A stretch of DNA of 13,397 bases. Source: DATMNI01 sp035570275 (GTDB lineage: Bacteria > Acidobacteriota > Terriglobia > Bryobacterales > Bryobacteraceae). The stretch spans positions 1 through 13,397 of the forward strand of contig DATMNI010000130.1 in NCBI GenBank assembly GCA_035570275.1. The letters are read 5' to 3'. This document shows positions 1 through 6,358 of the stretch, piece after piece; position 1 is the first letter of the stretch, and every line of letters begins with the position of its first letter. A program made the position numbers and the translations under genes. Below the pieces are notes generated by a model. The model ran no database searches. It worked only from the letters and a program-made list of their open reading frames with translations, and was not told where the DNA came from.

Positions 1-130
1 TCGCCTGAGCTGGGCGGCATTTCAAGGAGGTGGGGCCGAGGCAGTAAGCGACAATAATTGAGTTGCGGAGTTGCGGATCTGATTTTTATGCCCCCTCGGT
101 CCTGACGAACAATATTTCACGCCTTCTGAC

Positions 131-170
131 GGTCGCGGCTCAGATCGGAGCCCCAACCGTGAGGGAAGGG
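131..170. repeat. Intergenic repeat fragment sharing ACCGTGAGGGA with 3727-3783
   Basis: This stretch lies downstream of mqnE. It contains GGTCGCGGCTC, then CGGAGCC, then ACCGTGAGGGA (156-166). The last two also occur at 3727-3783, where GAGCCGCGAC is followed by ACCGTGAGGGAGCGG. The first element here is the reverse complement of GAGCCGCGACC, so this copy looks partly inverted. I believe similar wording recurs between genes in Solibacter-like genomes, but that is memory and was not checked. The rest of 1-177 shows an 8-bp tandem repeat (60-77) and no recognisable gene. The first 57 bases could be the end of a reading frame entering from the left, but nothing in it is diagnostic. Confidence 0.45.
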
Positions 171-177
171 TAGTCCC

Positions 178-1296
178 CTACACCAGCACCGTGAACGTGG
201 CTTCGGACCTTTGCACCGGCCGGTACAGCGTGTCCCGCTCCACCGGATCGCGGCCGGCCTTGCGGATCAACTGGAGCAACTCCGCGCGCCGCAGACCCTG
301 CGTGGTGGTGGCGCCGGCGTCGTGATAAATACGCTCTTCGACGATGGTGCCATCAATGTCGTCTGCGCCGAAGCGCAGCGCCACCTGCGCAATCCGCGGC
401 GTCATCATTACCCAGTAGGCCTTCACGTGCGGGATATTGTCCAGCATCAGCCGCGCCACCGCAATGTTCTTGATGTCGTTGAAGCCCGTGGTCTTCGCAA
501 TGTGGTGCAAGGCCGTGTTTTCCGGGTGGAAGGCCAGCGGGATGTAAGTCACGAAGCCGTGCGTTTCGTCCTGCAATTCGCGCAGCCTCACCAGGTGGTC
601 CACGCGGTCTTCGGCGTTCTCGATGTGGCCGTAAAGCATGGTGCAATTGGAACGCAGCCCCAATTGGTGAGCGGTCCGCGCGGTTTCAATCCACTCGTTG
701 CCATCGATCTTGTGGTCGCAGATAATCCGACGCACGCGTTCATTGAAGATCTCGGCGCCGCCGCCGGGCAGGGAGTCCATGCCGGCGTCGCGCAGCCGCT
801 CCAGCGTCTCCCGGATGGAAACTTTGCTGCGCCGGGCGAAGTAGGCGATCTCCACCATCGTGAAGGCCTTCAGATGCACTTGCGGAAAGCGCAGTTTCAG
901 CCCGCGCAGCATCTCGCAGAACCATTCCAGGGTCAGTTCCGGATGCAGCCCGCCGACGATGTGAAACTCGGTGACGGCTTCGCTCCAGCCCTCGCCGGCC
1001 TTGTGCCACACCTCTTCGAGCGACATCGTGTAAGCTTTGGGATCGCGAACCCGCTTGCCGAAGGCGCACAGGCGGCAACTGGCCACACAGACATCGGTCG
1101 GGTTGATGTGCCGGTTCACGTTGAAGTACGTGGTGTCCCCGTGGAGCCGCTCGCGCACCATGTTGGCGAGAAAGCCTAAGGCCAGGATATCGGTGGAGCG
1201 ATCCAGCGCCAGACCGTCGTCGAAAGAGAGCCTTTCGCCCGCTTCGACCTTGCTGCGAATTGGAACCAGACGACGATCGTCAATTACGGTCTTCAT
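178..1296 (-). CDS. mqnE: Aminofutalosine synthase MqnE (radical SAM)
   Basis: A 372-residue radical SAM enzyme, the usual length for MqnE. MqnE joins the adenosyl group of SAM to 3-[(1-carboxyvinyl)oxy]benzoate to give aminofutalosine in the futalosine route to menaquinone; it is cytoplasmic. The iron-sulfur motif CxxxCxxC is visible at C70, C74 and C77 (CVASCRLC), preceded by NRHINPTDV as in this family. GGLHPEL and the SLPGGGAEIF segment are also typical of the MqnE/MqnC group. The related MqnC is the main alternative; the Cys-motif context and the neighbouring prenyltransferase favour MqnE. The gene follows the mqnP-like gene 19 bases downstream and is probably cotranscribed. There is no convincing Shine-Dalgarno sequence, so translation may be coupled to the upstream gene. 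The spacer carries a 17-bp tandem duplication. Confidence 0.88.
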   Translation of the reverse strand: MKTVIDDRRLVPIRSKVEAGERLSFDDGLALDRSTDILALGFLANMVRERLHGDTTYFNVNRHINPTDVCVASCRLCAFGKRVRDPKAYTMSLEEVWHKAGEGWSEAVTEFHIVGGLHPELTLEWFCEMLRGLKLRFPQVHLKAFTMVEIAYFARRSKVSIRETLERLRDAGMDSLPGGGAEIFNERVRRIICDHKIDGNEWIETARTAHQLGLRSNCTMLYGHIENAEDRVDHLVRLRELQDETHGFVTYIPLAFHPENTALHHIAKTTGFNDIKNIAVARLMLDNIPHVKAYWVMMTPRIAQVALRFGADDIDGTIVEERIYHDAGATTTQGLRRAELLQLIRKAGRDPVERDTLYRPVQRSEATFTVLV

Positions 1297-1328
1297 ATTC
1301 AGAGACCCGGTATACTCAGAGACCCGGT
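1295..1328 (-). repeat. 17-bp tandem duplication at the mqnP stop/mqnE start
   Basis: Two adjacent 17-bp units, 1295-1311 and 1312-1328, match at 16 of 17 bases. Read on the minus strand each contains ACCGGGTCTCTGA. The upstream unit holds the last codons and TGA stop of the prenyltransferase gene. The downstream unit repeats that sequence as noncoding spacer and ends in the ATG region of mqnE. With only one unit the stop and start would read TGA-AT-ATG. Confidence 0.9.
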
Positions 1329-2224
1329 TGTCGCATCAGGAAATAATCAGCTGCCCAGAATACAAAGAATAGCACGCTCACGTAACCATTCATGGTGAAG
1401 AAGGCGGCGTTGACGCGCGAGAGATCGTCTGCCTTCACCAGGCTGTGCTCGTAGACCAGTAGCATCAGGACCGCGGCCACGCCGGCGAACGCCAGCAACC
1501 CCATGTGCAGCGACAGGATGAGCGCTACCAGGCAGATCACCATCGCCACGTGCAGCAGCCGAGCGAACCCCAGTGCCCGGCTGATTCCCAACACCCGCGG
1601 AACGCTCCACAGCCCCTCGGCGGTATCGAAGTCGTAATCCTGGCAGGCATAAATGATGTCGAACCCGGCCGTCCAGCACGTGACCGCCGCGGTCAGCCAC
1701 AGAATGCGCGGGTCCAGCGAACCGCGCACCGCGATCCACGCCGCGGCCGGCGCCATCCCCAGGCTGAACCCCAGCACCAGGTGGGATAAGGAAGTGAACC
1801 GTTTGGTGAACGAGTAAACGAAGACGATGGCCAGCGCCACCGGCGCCAGGCGAAGACACAATCGGTTCAATTGGCCCGCCGCCACCACGAAAACCAGCGA
1901 AGTAACCACCACGAAGCCCCATCCGAATCCCCGGCTCAGCAGGCCGGCGGGAAGATGGCGCGTGCGCGTCCGCGGGTTGCGCCCGTCAATCGCCGAATCC
2001 ACCAGCCGGTTGAACGCCATAGCCGCCGACCGCGCCCCCACCATCGCCACCACGATCCACAGCAGTTTCACCGCCGTGGGATAGGCCTCCTGGCCTGTCA
2101 GTTGTCTGGCGTCAGCGCCTTCCCGAAAGGCCAGCAGCGCCCCGGTCATGGCAAATGGCAGGGCGAAAACCGAGTGTTCGAACTTGATCATTTCCAGCGT
2201 CAGCCGCAGGCGTTTCCAGAGCAT
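1316..2224 (-). CDS. mqnP: UbiA-family prenyltransferase, probable MqnP
   Basis: A 302-residue integral membrane prenyltransferase with about eight or nine hydrophobic helices. Both UbiA-superfamily Asp motifs for Mg-prenyl-diphosphate binding are present: N72-R73-x-x-D76-x-x-x-D80 (NRLVDSAID) followed by RTRTRHLPAG, and Y192-x-x-x-D196-x-x-x-D200 (YACQDYDFD). Members of this group prenylate 4-hydroxybenzoate (UbiA), dihydroxynaphthoate (MenA) or 1,4-dihydroxy-6-naphthoate (MqnP). Its position directly upstream of mqnE points to MqnP in the futalosine pathway; the family call is firm and the substrate is inferred. The start is the ATG at 2222-2224, close behind a TAAAAT box (complement of 2255-2260) and facing the divergent phosphatase gene. 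The C-terminus ends in QPGL inside the tandem duplication. Confidence 0.85.
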   Translation of the reverse strand: MLWKRLRLTLEMIKFEHSVFALPFAMTGALLAFREGADARQLTGQEAYPTAVKLLWIVVAMVGARSAAMAFNRLVDSAIDGRNPRTRTRHLPAGLLSRGFGWGFVVVTSLVFVVAAGQLNRLCLRLAPVALAIVFVYSFTKRFTSLSHLVLGFSLGMAPAAAWIAVRGSLDPRILWLTAAVTCWTAGFDIIYACQDYDFDTAEGLWSVPRVLGISRALGFARLLHVAMVICLVALILSLHMGLLAFAGVAAVLMLLVYEHSLVKADDLSRVNAAFFTMNGYVSVLFFVFWAADYFLMRQPGL

Positions 2225-2254
2225 GGTGGATCAACCAAAGTAGTGTGCCCATTT

Positions 2255-2260
2255 ATTTTA
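2255..2260 (-). promoter_or_regulatory. Candidate -10 box for the mqnP-mqnE operon
   Basis: The minus strand reads TAAAAT here, one base from TATAAT, about 30 bases before the mqnP start codon. No good -35 hexamer is seen at normal spacing. The divergent 83-base gap 2225-2307 is otherwise AT-richer than its surroundings, as expected for a bidirectional promoter region. Confidence 0.3.
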
Positions 2261-2276
2261 CCCTGCCTGCTTCTCG

Positions 2277-2285
2277 TGCTACAGT
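2277..2285 (+). promoter_or_regulatory. Candidate extended -10 (TGCTACAGT) for the phosphatase operon
   Basis: TGC-TACAGT matches the TGn plus -10 pattern. It would place transcription start near 2292, between the GTG at 2245 and the ATG at 2308, which supports the downstream start for the phosphatase. A related GCTACACT precedes the DUF1080 gene at 5406. No clear -35 is visible. Confidence 0.3.
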
Positions 2286-2307
2286 TGGTGGCGGGCGGAT
2301 CAGCGGA

Positions 2308-3030
2308 ATGTTGGAAAGCTCCTCACTGTCGGATAAAGGCTGCGTCAGATCGAATAACGAAGATTGCTGCCTGGTGGAGCCGGACGTCGGGCTCTACGTC
2401 CTGGCCGACGGTATGGGCGGCGCCAAGGCCGGTGAGCGGGCTTCCCGAATCGCCGTCGATGCGGTTGCGGAGATCGTCTTGATGGCGCCGCACCGCGACT
2501 CCCAGGTGCTCATTCGCGCCGTGGAGGAGGCCAACCGCCGGGTGCTGGAAGCGGCTCAGGGCGACCCCAGCCTGGAGGGGATGGGCACGACTCTGGTGGC
2601 CGCGCTGGAACTGGAAGGGAATCTCTCCATTGCCAGCGTCGGCGACAGCCGGGCCTACCTGCTCGACGATTCCGGAATGCGCGTCCTGACCGACGATCAA
2701 ACCTGGGTCAACGAAGTGGGCCGGCCGCTGGGTCTGGATGAGGATACTCTCCGCAACCACCCCATGCGCCACGTGCTGACCATGGCGATTGGCGCCAGCG
2801 CACCCCTGACCGTGAACTATTATTCGGTTCCGCTCAGCGCCGGCAGCCTGGTCCTCATTTGCAGTGACGGCCTGCATGGCGTGGTGGAATCGGCTGATAT
2901 GGAGCGGATTTTGAAAGGCGGGCGCAACGGCGTTTCGCTGGATCTTAGCTGCCGCAAATTAGTCGAAGCCGCCAAGGAAGCCGGTGGGCCGGACAATGTA
3001 ACCGTGGTACTAATGAGAAAGACGGCATAG
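2308..3030 (+). CDS. PP2C-family Ser/Thr protein phosphatase (Stp/PrpC-like)
   Basis: A cytoplasmic, metal-dependent phosphatase that removes phosphate from Ser/Thr of proteins, usually opposing Hanks-type kinases. Starting at ATG 2308 it is 240 residues, the normal size for bacterial single-domain PP2C. All core motifs are present: RSNNEDC (D19), LADGMGG (D34), GMGTTL followed by SVGDSRAYLL, a TDDQTWVNE flap region, HVLTMAIGAS, ICSDGLHG (D187) and GGPDNVTVVL (D229). The reading frame is open back to a GTG at 2245, but those extra 21 residues fall before the conserved SDKGCVRSNNED start and upstream of the likely promoter, so I choose 2308. It has no membrane segment or regulatory domain. It probably heads an operon with the two extracytoplasmic protein genes that follow. 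No kinase gene is present in the window. Confidence 0.9.
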   Translation: MLESSSLSDKGCVRSNNEDCCLVEPDVGLYVLADGMGGAKAGERASRIAVDAVAEIVLMAPHRDSQVLIRAVEEANRRVLEAAQGDPSLEGMGTTLVAALELEGNLSIASVGDSRAYLLDDSGMRVLTDDQTWVNEVGRPLGLDEDTLRNHPMRHVLTMAIGASAPLTVNYYSVPLSAGSLVLICSDGLHGVVESADMERILKGGRNGVSLDLSCRKLVEAAKEAGGPDNVTVVLMRKTA

Positions 3031-3071
3031 GTTCAGCAGCGGCTGCCCTTATAGCCGCGCTGAGGTCTGGT

Positions 3072-3677
3072 CTGTACCTTAGGGGTCTTTGGCTTGGCGC
3101 GATTGTCTTCGCGTCTTCCTGCCCGGCGACGGCTCAAGTCGCCGTACTGCAAATCCAGGTGATGGAAGGCGAGGGCGCCGTGCACCCGCCCGGCTCCAGG
3201 AGTTCGAGGGCCCTCACCGTCGAGATCACCGACGAAACCGGGAAGCCGGTGACGGGCGCCGCCGTCAGCTTTCATCTGCCCGAGGACGGACCCAGCGGCA
3301 CGTTTGTCAACGGGTTGCGCACTGCCGTTGCGACTACCGATGGCCGTGGCCTCGCCGCCTTGCACGGGCTCCAGGTCAACCGCATTCCGGGAAAGTTCCA
3401 GATCCGTATTGTGGCCTCCAAGGAACAGGCACGCGCCGGCGCCGTCTCCTCCCAATATGTCAGCGAATTGCCAGGGGGCGCAGCCTCAACACCGGCCGCT
3501 CGCGTGGTTCATGGCCGTGGCAAGTGGATCGCGCTGGCCGCGCTGGCGGGTGCGGGCGCAATCGCGGCGACCGTCCTAGGCACCAGCAGGTCCGGTTCCA
3601 CACCTGCCCCGCCGTCAACGCCCGCCGCTCCCACCCTGACCATCGGAGCGCCTGGGATCTCGGTGGGCAAGCCATGA
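3072..3677 (+). CDS. Exported Ig-like domain protein with C-terminal membrane anchor; noncanonical start
   Basis: The conventional start for this frame is GTG 3159 (or ATG 3162), but the same frame is open upstream from 2949. Just before 3159 it encodes what looks like a signal peptide: YLRGLWLGAIVFASSCPATAQ, with an ATA-Q cleavage site. No in-frame ATG, GTG or TTG precedes it. The best candidate is CTG 3072, six bases after GAGG (3062-3065), giving about 201 residues. The mature part has a Big-1/carboxypeptidase-regulatory-like beta sandwich (VEITDETGKPVTGAAVSFHL, then TDGRGLA and GKFQIRIVAS). A hydrophobic helix (WIALAALAGAGAIAATVLG) and a Pro/Ser/Thr-rich tail follow. I recall similar 'EGEGA...' exported proteins in acidobacteria; their function is unknown. 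The stop overlaps the next start (ATGA). The gene is real; the exact start is uncertain. Confidence 0.65.
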   Translation: MYLRGLWLGAIVFASSCPATAQVAVLQIQVMEGEGAVHPPGSRSSRALTVEITDETGKPVTGAAVSFHLPEDGPSGTFVNGLRTAVATTDGRGLAALHGLQVNRIPGKFQIRIVASKEQARAGAVSSQYVSELPGGAASTPAARVVHGRGKWIALAALAGAGAIAATVLGTSRSGSTPAPPSTPAAPTLTIGAPGISVGKP

Positions 3678-5143
3678 GACAGGGGCCGGGTGAGGAATGC
3701 AGCTTGCTTACGCGCGCGCCTCGGTTCGGAGCCGCGTGTTTCGGAGCCGCGACTTGTCGCTCGACCGTGAGGGAGCGGTCGTGCTGCCTTCGCACCTTAT
3801 CTTTGGTCCTGCTGGCCGCGCTGGCCGCACCCGCGGCCTTCGCCCAATTCGAACTCTACGTAGTGGATGGCAACGTGGAGCACCCCGTCTCCGCGGTCTA
3901 CAATTTCGGGTCGATCTACACCAGCGAATCGGCATCCGCGCATTTCCGCCTGCGCAATACGTCCAATGCACCGGCCACCGTGACCGTGCTGGAAGTCGCC
4001 GGCGCCGGATTCACCTTCGCCGGCCCGGCCTTGCCGTTAGGGCTGGCCTCCCAGGCCGCGGCCGACTTCACCGTGACCTTCGGCGCCCCAGACACGGGCG
4101 CCTATAGCGCGGCATTGAACTCGAACGCGATCTCGGTTCTGCTCACCATCACGGTCCAGCCGCGGCTCACTTATTTGGTGCAGTCCGGAGGCAGCCTGCT
4201 GCCGCTCGGCCCCGCCGGGGTGGATTTCGGAACCGTCTTGCGCCATGCCACCGTGCTCCGCCATATAGTGATACAGAATCAGAGCTCGGTCCTCCTGACC
4301 GTTCCCGCGATTTCGATTCCGGCGGGTGATTTCTCGCTGAGCGGTATCCCACCCAGCGGTACCGTTCTGCAACCGAGCCAGACCTCGGCGTTCGACGTCC
4401 AGTTCACGCCCTCGGCTGCCGGCGCGCGCACCGGCACTCTCGTTCTCGGCGACCGCAGCTATCCACTGACCGGAGTCGGCCAGGATCTACCGCTGCCCAA
4501 GCCCACGCTCGCCATCGATCTCAAGCAGCCGGCCAGCCTGCAGCAGGGGGTGGTCACGGTGCGGTTCGATGCACCGGCGCAAAGTGCCGGTACCGGCGCC
4601 GTGACGCTGGCGTTCCAGGCTACCGCCCAAGGGATCAATCAAGCCGCCACCGATCCGGCCATCGTCTTCGCATCCGGCGGCAGCACCGCCACCTTTGTCG
4701 TGTCGCCAGGCGACACCCAGGCCGCCATCCCGTTCCAAACCGGCACCACGGCCGGCACCCTTACCTTCACCGTACAGTTGGGCGCCGCCACCGACCGCCA
4801 GAGCCTGACCATTGCGCCAGCCGCGGCGGGGATCACGGCGGTGCAGGGCCTGCGGGCCTCCGGAAGCATTGCAGTGCGCGTCACCGGCTTCGACAACACC
4901 CGCAGCCTGGGCCAGCTTGCCTTCACGTTTTACGATCCCGGGGGAGCCGCCATCGCGCCCGGAGCCATCCGGACGGATTCCAGCCAGGCCTTCGCGGCAT
5001 TCTTTCAAACGTCGGACGCGGGCGGCGTATTTCTGTTAAGCGCCGTCTTCCCGGTCACCGGCAACACCTCCGGAATCGCCTCGTTCGACGTGGCGCTGAC
5101 CAACTCGGCCGGAACGTCGAAAACGTCGTTGACGCTGTTCTAG
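3674..5143 (+). CDS. Secreted protein with two ASH/choice-of-anchor D-like domains
   Basis: From ATG 3674 this is 489 residues. The ATG overlaps the preceding stop by 4 bp and follows GGTGGG (3662-3667). A clear signal sequence lies at residues 39-57 (LRTLSLVLLAALAAPAAFA, cut before Q58), preceded by an odd 38-residue Cys/Arg-rich extension encoded by repeat DNA. An in-frame GTG at 3767 would instead give a normal 26-residue signal peptide. Residues about 74-162 and 182-269 are Ig-like ASH (HYDIN-type) domains: YNFGSIY...AHFRLRNTS and VDFGTVL...IVIQNQSS, with QPSQTSAFDVQFTP and LTGVG at the end of the second. Residues 278-489 look like further beta-rich extracellular modules. The protein probably acts in the periplasm or at the cell surface as a binding or structural component. 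No enzymatic motif was found, so the function is unknown. Confidence 0.75.
   Translation: MRQGPGEECSLLTRAPRFGAACFGAATCRSTVRERSCCLRTLSLVLLAALAAPAAFAQFELYVVDGNVEHPVSAVYNFGSIYTSESASAHFRLRNTSNAPATVTVLEVAGAGFTFAGPALPLGLASQAAADFTVTFGAPDTGAYSAALNSNAISVLLTITVQPRLTYLVQSGGSLLPLGPAGVDFGTVLRHATVLRHIVIQNQSSVLLTVPAISIPAGDFSLSGIPPSGTVLQPSQTSAFDVQFTPSAAGARTGTLVLGDRSYPLTGVGQDLPLPKPTLAIDLKQPASLQQGVVTVRFDAPAQSAGTGAVTLAFQATAQGINQAATDPAIVFASGGSTATFVVSPGDTQAAIPFQTGTTAGTLTFTVQLGAATDRQSLTIAPAAAGITAVQGLRASGSIAVRVTGFDNTRSLGQLAFTFYDPGGAAIAPGAIRTDSSQAFAAFFQTSDAGGVFLLSAVFPVTGNTSGIASFDVALTNSAGTSKTSLTLF
3727..3783 (+). repeat. Repeat sequence inside the 5' end of the ASH gene
   Basis: CGGAGCCGCG occurs at 3727-3736 and again at 3742-3751, followed by ACCGTGAGGGAGCGG (3764-3778). 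The ACCGTGAGGGA core is shared with the intergenic stretch at 131-170. Here the repeat is read in frame as part of the N-terminal extension of the secreted protein, and its GTG (3767) could act as a start codon. Confidence 0.5.
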
Positions 5144-5178
5144 CAGCCGCCGCAGTTGTGGGATAAGTGGACACGAAC

Positions 5179-5326
5179 CGTTGTGGGGCAGGTTGGTAAC
5201 CCGGCGGATTGTTAATCCGCCCCCGCGATGCGGCAGCGAGCGAGTTCGAGTTGGCGGCGTTGACTCGTGAGGCGCGAAAGAGGCGGATTGCCAATCCGCC
5301 GCAGATTGACAATCTGCCCCACAACG
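5179..5326. repeat. 148-bp inverted-repeat (MITE/BIME-like) element
   Basis: The element is bounded by exact 13-bp inverted repeats: CGTTGTGGGGCAG (5179-5191) and CTGCCCCACAACG (5314-5326). Inside are the palindromes GGCGGATTGTTAATCCGCC (5203-5221), GGCGGATTGCCAATCCGCC (5282-5300) and GCAGATTGACAATCTGC (5301-5317). The two arms are imperfect inverted copies of each other over about 40 bp. No reading frame of note and no obvious target-site duplication was seen. The right arm recurs at 10019-10060. Confidence 0.8.
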
Positions 5327-5356
5327 GCGTTTCCCCGCGTGCGCGCCGCAAATTTG

Positions 5357-5365
5357 GGCTACACT
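5357..5365 (+). promoter_or_regulatory. Candidate extended -10 (GGGCTACACT region) before the DUF1080 gene
   Basis: TACACT at 5360-5365 follows TTGGGC and resembles the TGCTACAGT before the phosphatase gene. It would start transcription about 35 bases before the ATG at 5406. No convincing -35 is visible. The assignment rests on similarity between two sites only. Confidence 0.25.
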
Positions 5366-5405
5366 CATCGCTGTCAGCCCTGTAGGCTTTGAAGAGGTTC
5401 CAACT

Positions 5406-6260
5406 ATGAAGATGCTCACCCTTATTGCGGCAGCCATGGCGCTTGCCGCGCAGCCACCGGCCCAGCAGTCTCCGAAACAACCGGCGCGGCCGGCGGGGAA
5501 CGCCATACCGGAATCGGCCGGCGACGACGTGCGCGGGTATAACGATACTCCCCAGATCCCGGGACAGAAATGGAAGGTCCACGACATGGAGCGGCCGCGG
5601 GCGCCGAAAGTAGTGCCAGGGCAGAACGGCGCGCCGCCCTCCGACGCCACGGTGCTGTTCGACGGCAAAGACCTCTCGCAGTGGATGCAGATGGGGCGGG
5701 ACGGCAAGACTCAGGAGCCGAAGTGGAAGGTGGAGAACGGCTACATCGAGATTGTTCCGCGCACCGGAAAGCTGATTACTAAGGAGAAGTTCGGCGACTG
5801 CCAACTGCACGTGGAGTGGATGGTGCCCAAGGGAGTGACGGGCCAGGGACAGGGCCGCGGCAACAGCGGCGTGGAACTGATGACGCGGTACGAAATTCAG
5901 GTGCTGGAATCGCATGACAACCTGACGTATGCCGATGGAGCGGCCGGGGCCATGTATGGCGATTGGCCGCCGCTGGTAAACCCGGCACGCGCCGAAGGCG
6001 AATGGAACGTGTATGACATCATCTTCGAAGCGCCCCACTTCGAAGGCAGTCAACTCGCCAGGCCCGCCTACTTCACGGTGCTCTTCAATGGGTTGCTGGT
6101 GCAGAATCACCAGGCGCAAAGGGGCACCACGATCTGGAGGCAGGTGGCCAAATACTCGCCGCATCCGGCCGAGGAGCCGCTCAGCTTGCAGGACCATTCG
6201 CAACCAGTTCGCTACCGGAATATCTGGATCCGCAGGCTGAAGGGGTACGATGCGAATTAG
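5406..6260 (+). CDS. Exported DUF1080 (3-keto-disaccharide hydrolase family) protein
   Basis: A 284-residue protein of the DUF1080 family, a jelly-roll (concanavalin-like) fold. Characterised members cleave glycosidic bonds of 3-keto-glycosides. The N-terminus (MKMLTLIAAAMALAAQ) is a short signal peptide followed by a Pro/Gln-rich linker to about residue 75, so the protein is probably periplasmic or extracellular. Family signatures are in order: LFDGKDLSQW (84-93), GNSGVELMTRYEIQVLES (152-169), AGAMYGDWPPLVNPAR (180-195), GEWNVYDIIFEAP (198-210), VLFNGLLVQN (225-234) and LQDHSQPVRYRNIWIRRL (261-278). The start follows GAAGAGG at 5391-5397. The gene appears to be transcribed alone, with the inverted-repeat element upstream and hicBA downstream. 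The family is firm; the actual substrate is not readable. Confidence 0.88.
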   Translation: MKMLTLIAAAMALAAQPPAQQSPKQPARPAGNAIPESAGDDVRGYNDTPQIPGQKWKVHDMERPRAPKVVPGQNGAPPSDATVLFDGKDLSQWMQMGRDGKTQEPKWKVENGYIEIVPRTGKLITKEKFGDCQLHVEWMVPKGVTGQGQGRGNSGVELMTRYEIQVLESHDNLTYADGAAGAMYGDWPPLVNPARAEGEWNVYDIIFEAPHFEGSQLARPAYFTVLFNGLLVQNHQAQRGTTIWRQVAKYSPHPAEEPLSLQDHSQPVRYRNIWIRRLKGYDAN

Positions 6261-6339
6261 GGCTCGATTCGACGCATCGTTTGGGGGGATCGGCGGGGCC
6301 TTGGAAGCATCGCTGTAACGCAGTGGACTTTCGATCCAT

Positions 6340-6349
6340 ATTCATGAAT
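6340..6349. promoter_or_regulatory. Palindrome ATTCATGAAT, possible hicBA operator
   Basis: A perfect 10-bp inverted repeat sits 9 bases before the hicB start codon. Toxin-antitoxin operons are normally autorepressed at such sites. This HicB lacks an obvious DNA-binding domain, so the assignment is speculative. Confidence 0.25.
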
Positions 6350-6358
6350 GATTGAAGT

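Noticed and set aside
1..57. Possible end of a gene entering from the left (stop TAA at 55-57 or TGA in frame 2)
   Set aside because: Only about 19 codons are visible in two competing frames, and neither shows a recognisable C-terminus.
2245..2307. GTG 2245 as the phosphatase start
   Set aside because: It adds 21 unconserved residues, lies upstream of the candidate -10 at 2277-2285, and has no nearby Shine-Dalgarno sequence.
3089..3673. Upstream extension of the ASH gene frame (a 684-residue reading starting near 3089)
   Set aside because: It overlaps the Ig-like gene in another frame, its sequence is Arg-rich and low in recognisable motifs, and the true start is within 3674-3767 just before the signal peptide.
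5203..5317. Palindromes of the inverted-repeat element as a rho-independent terminator for the ASH gene
   Set aside because: No T-run follows any of the hairpins; termination by them is possible but not supported by sequence.
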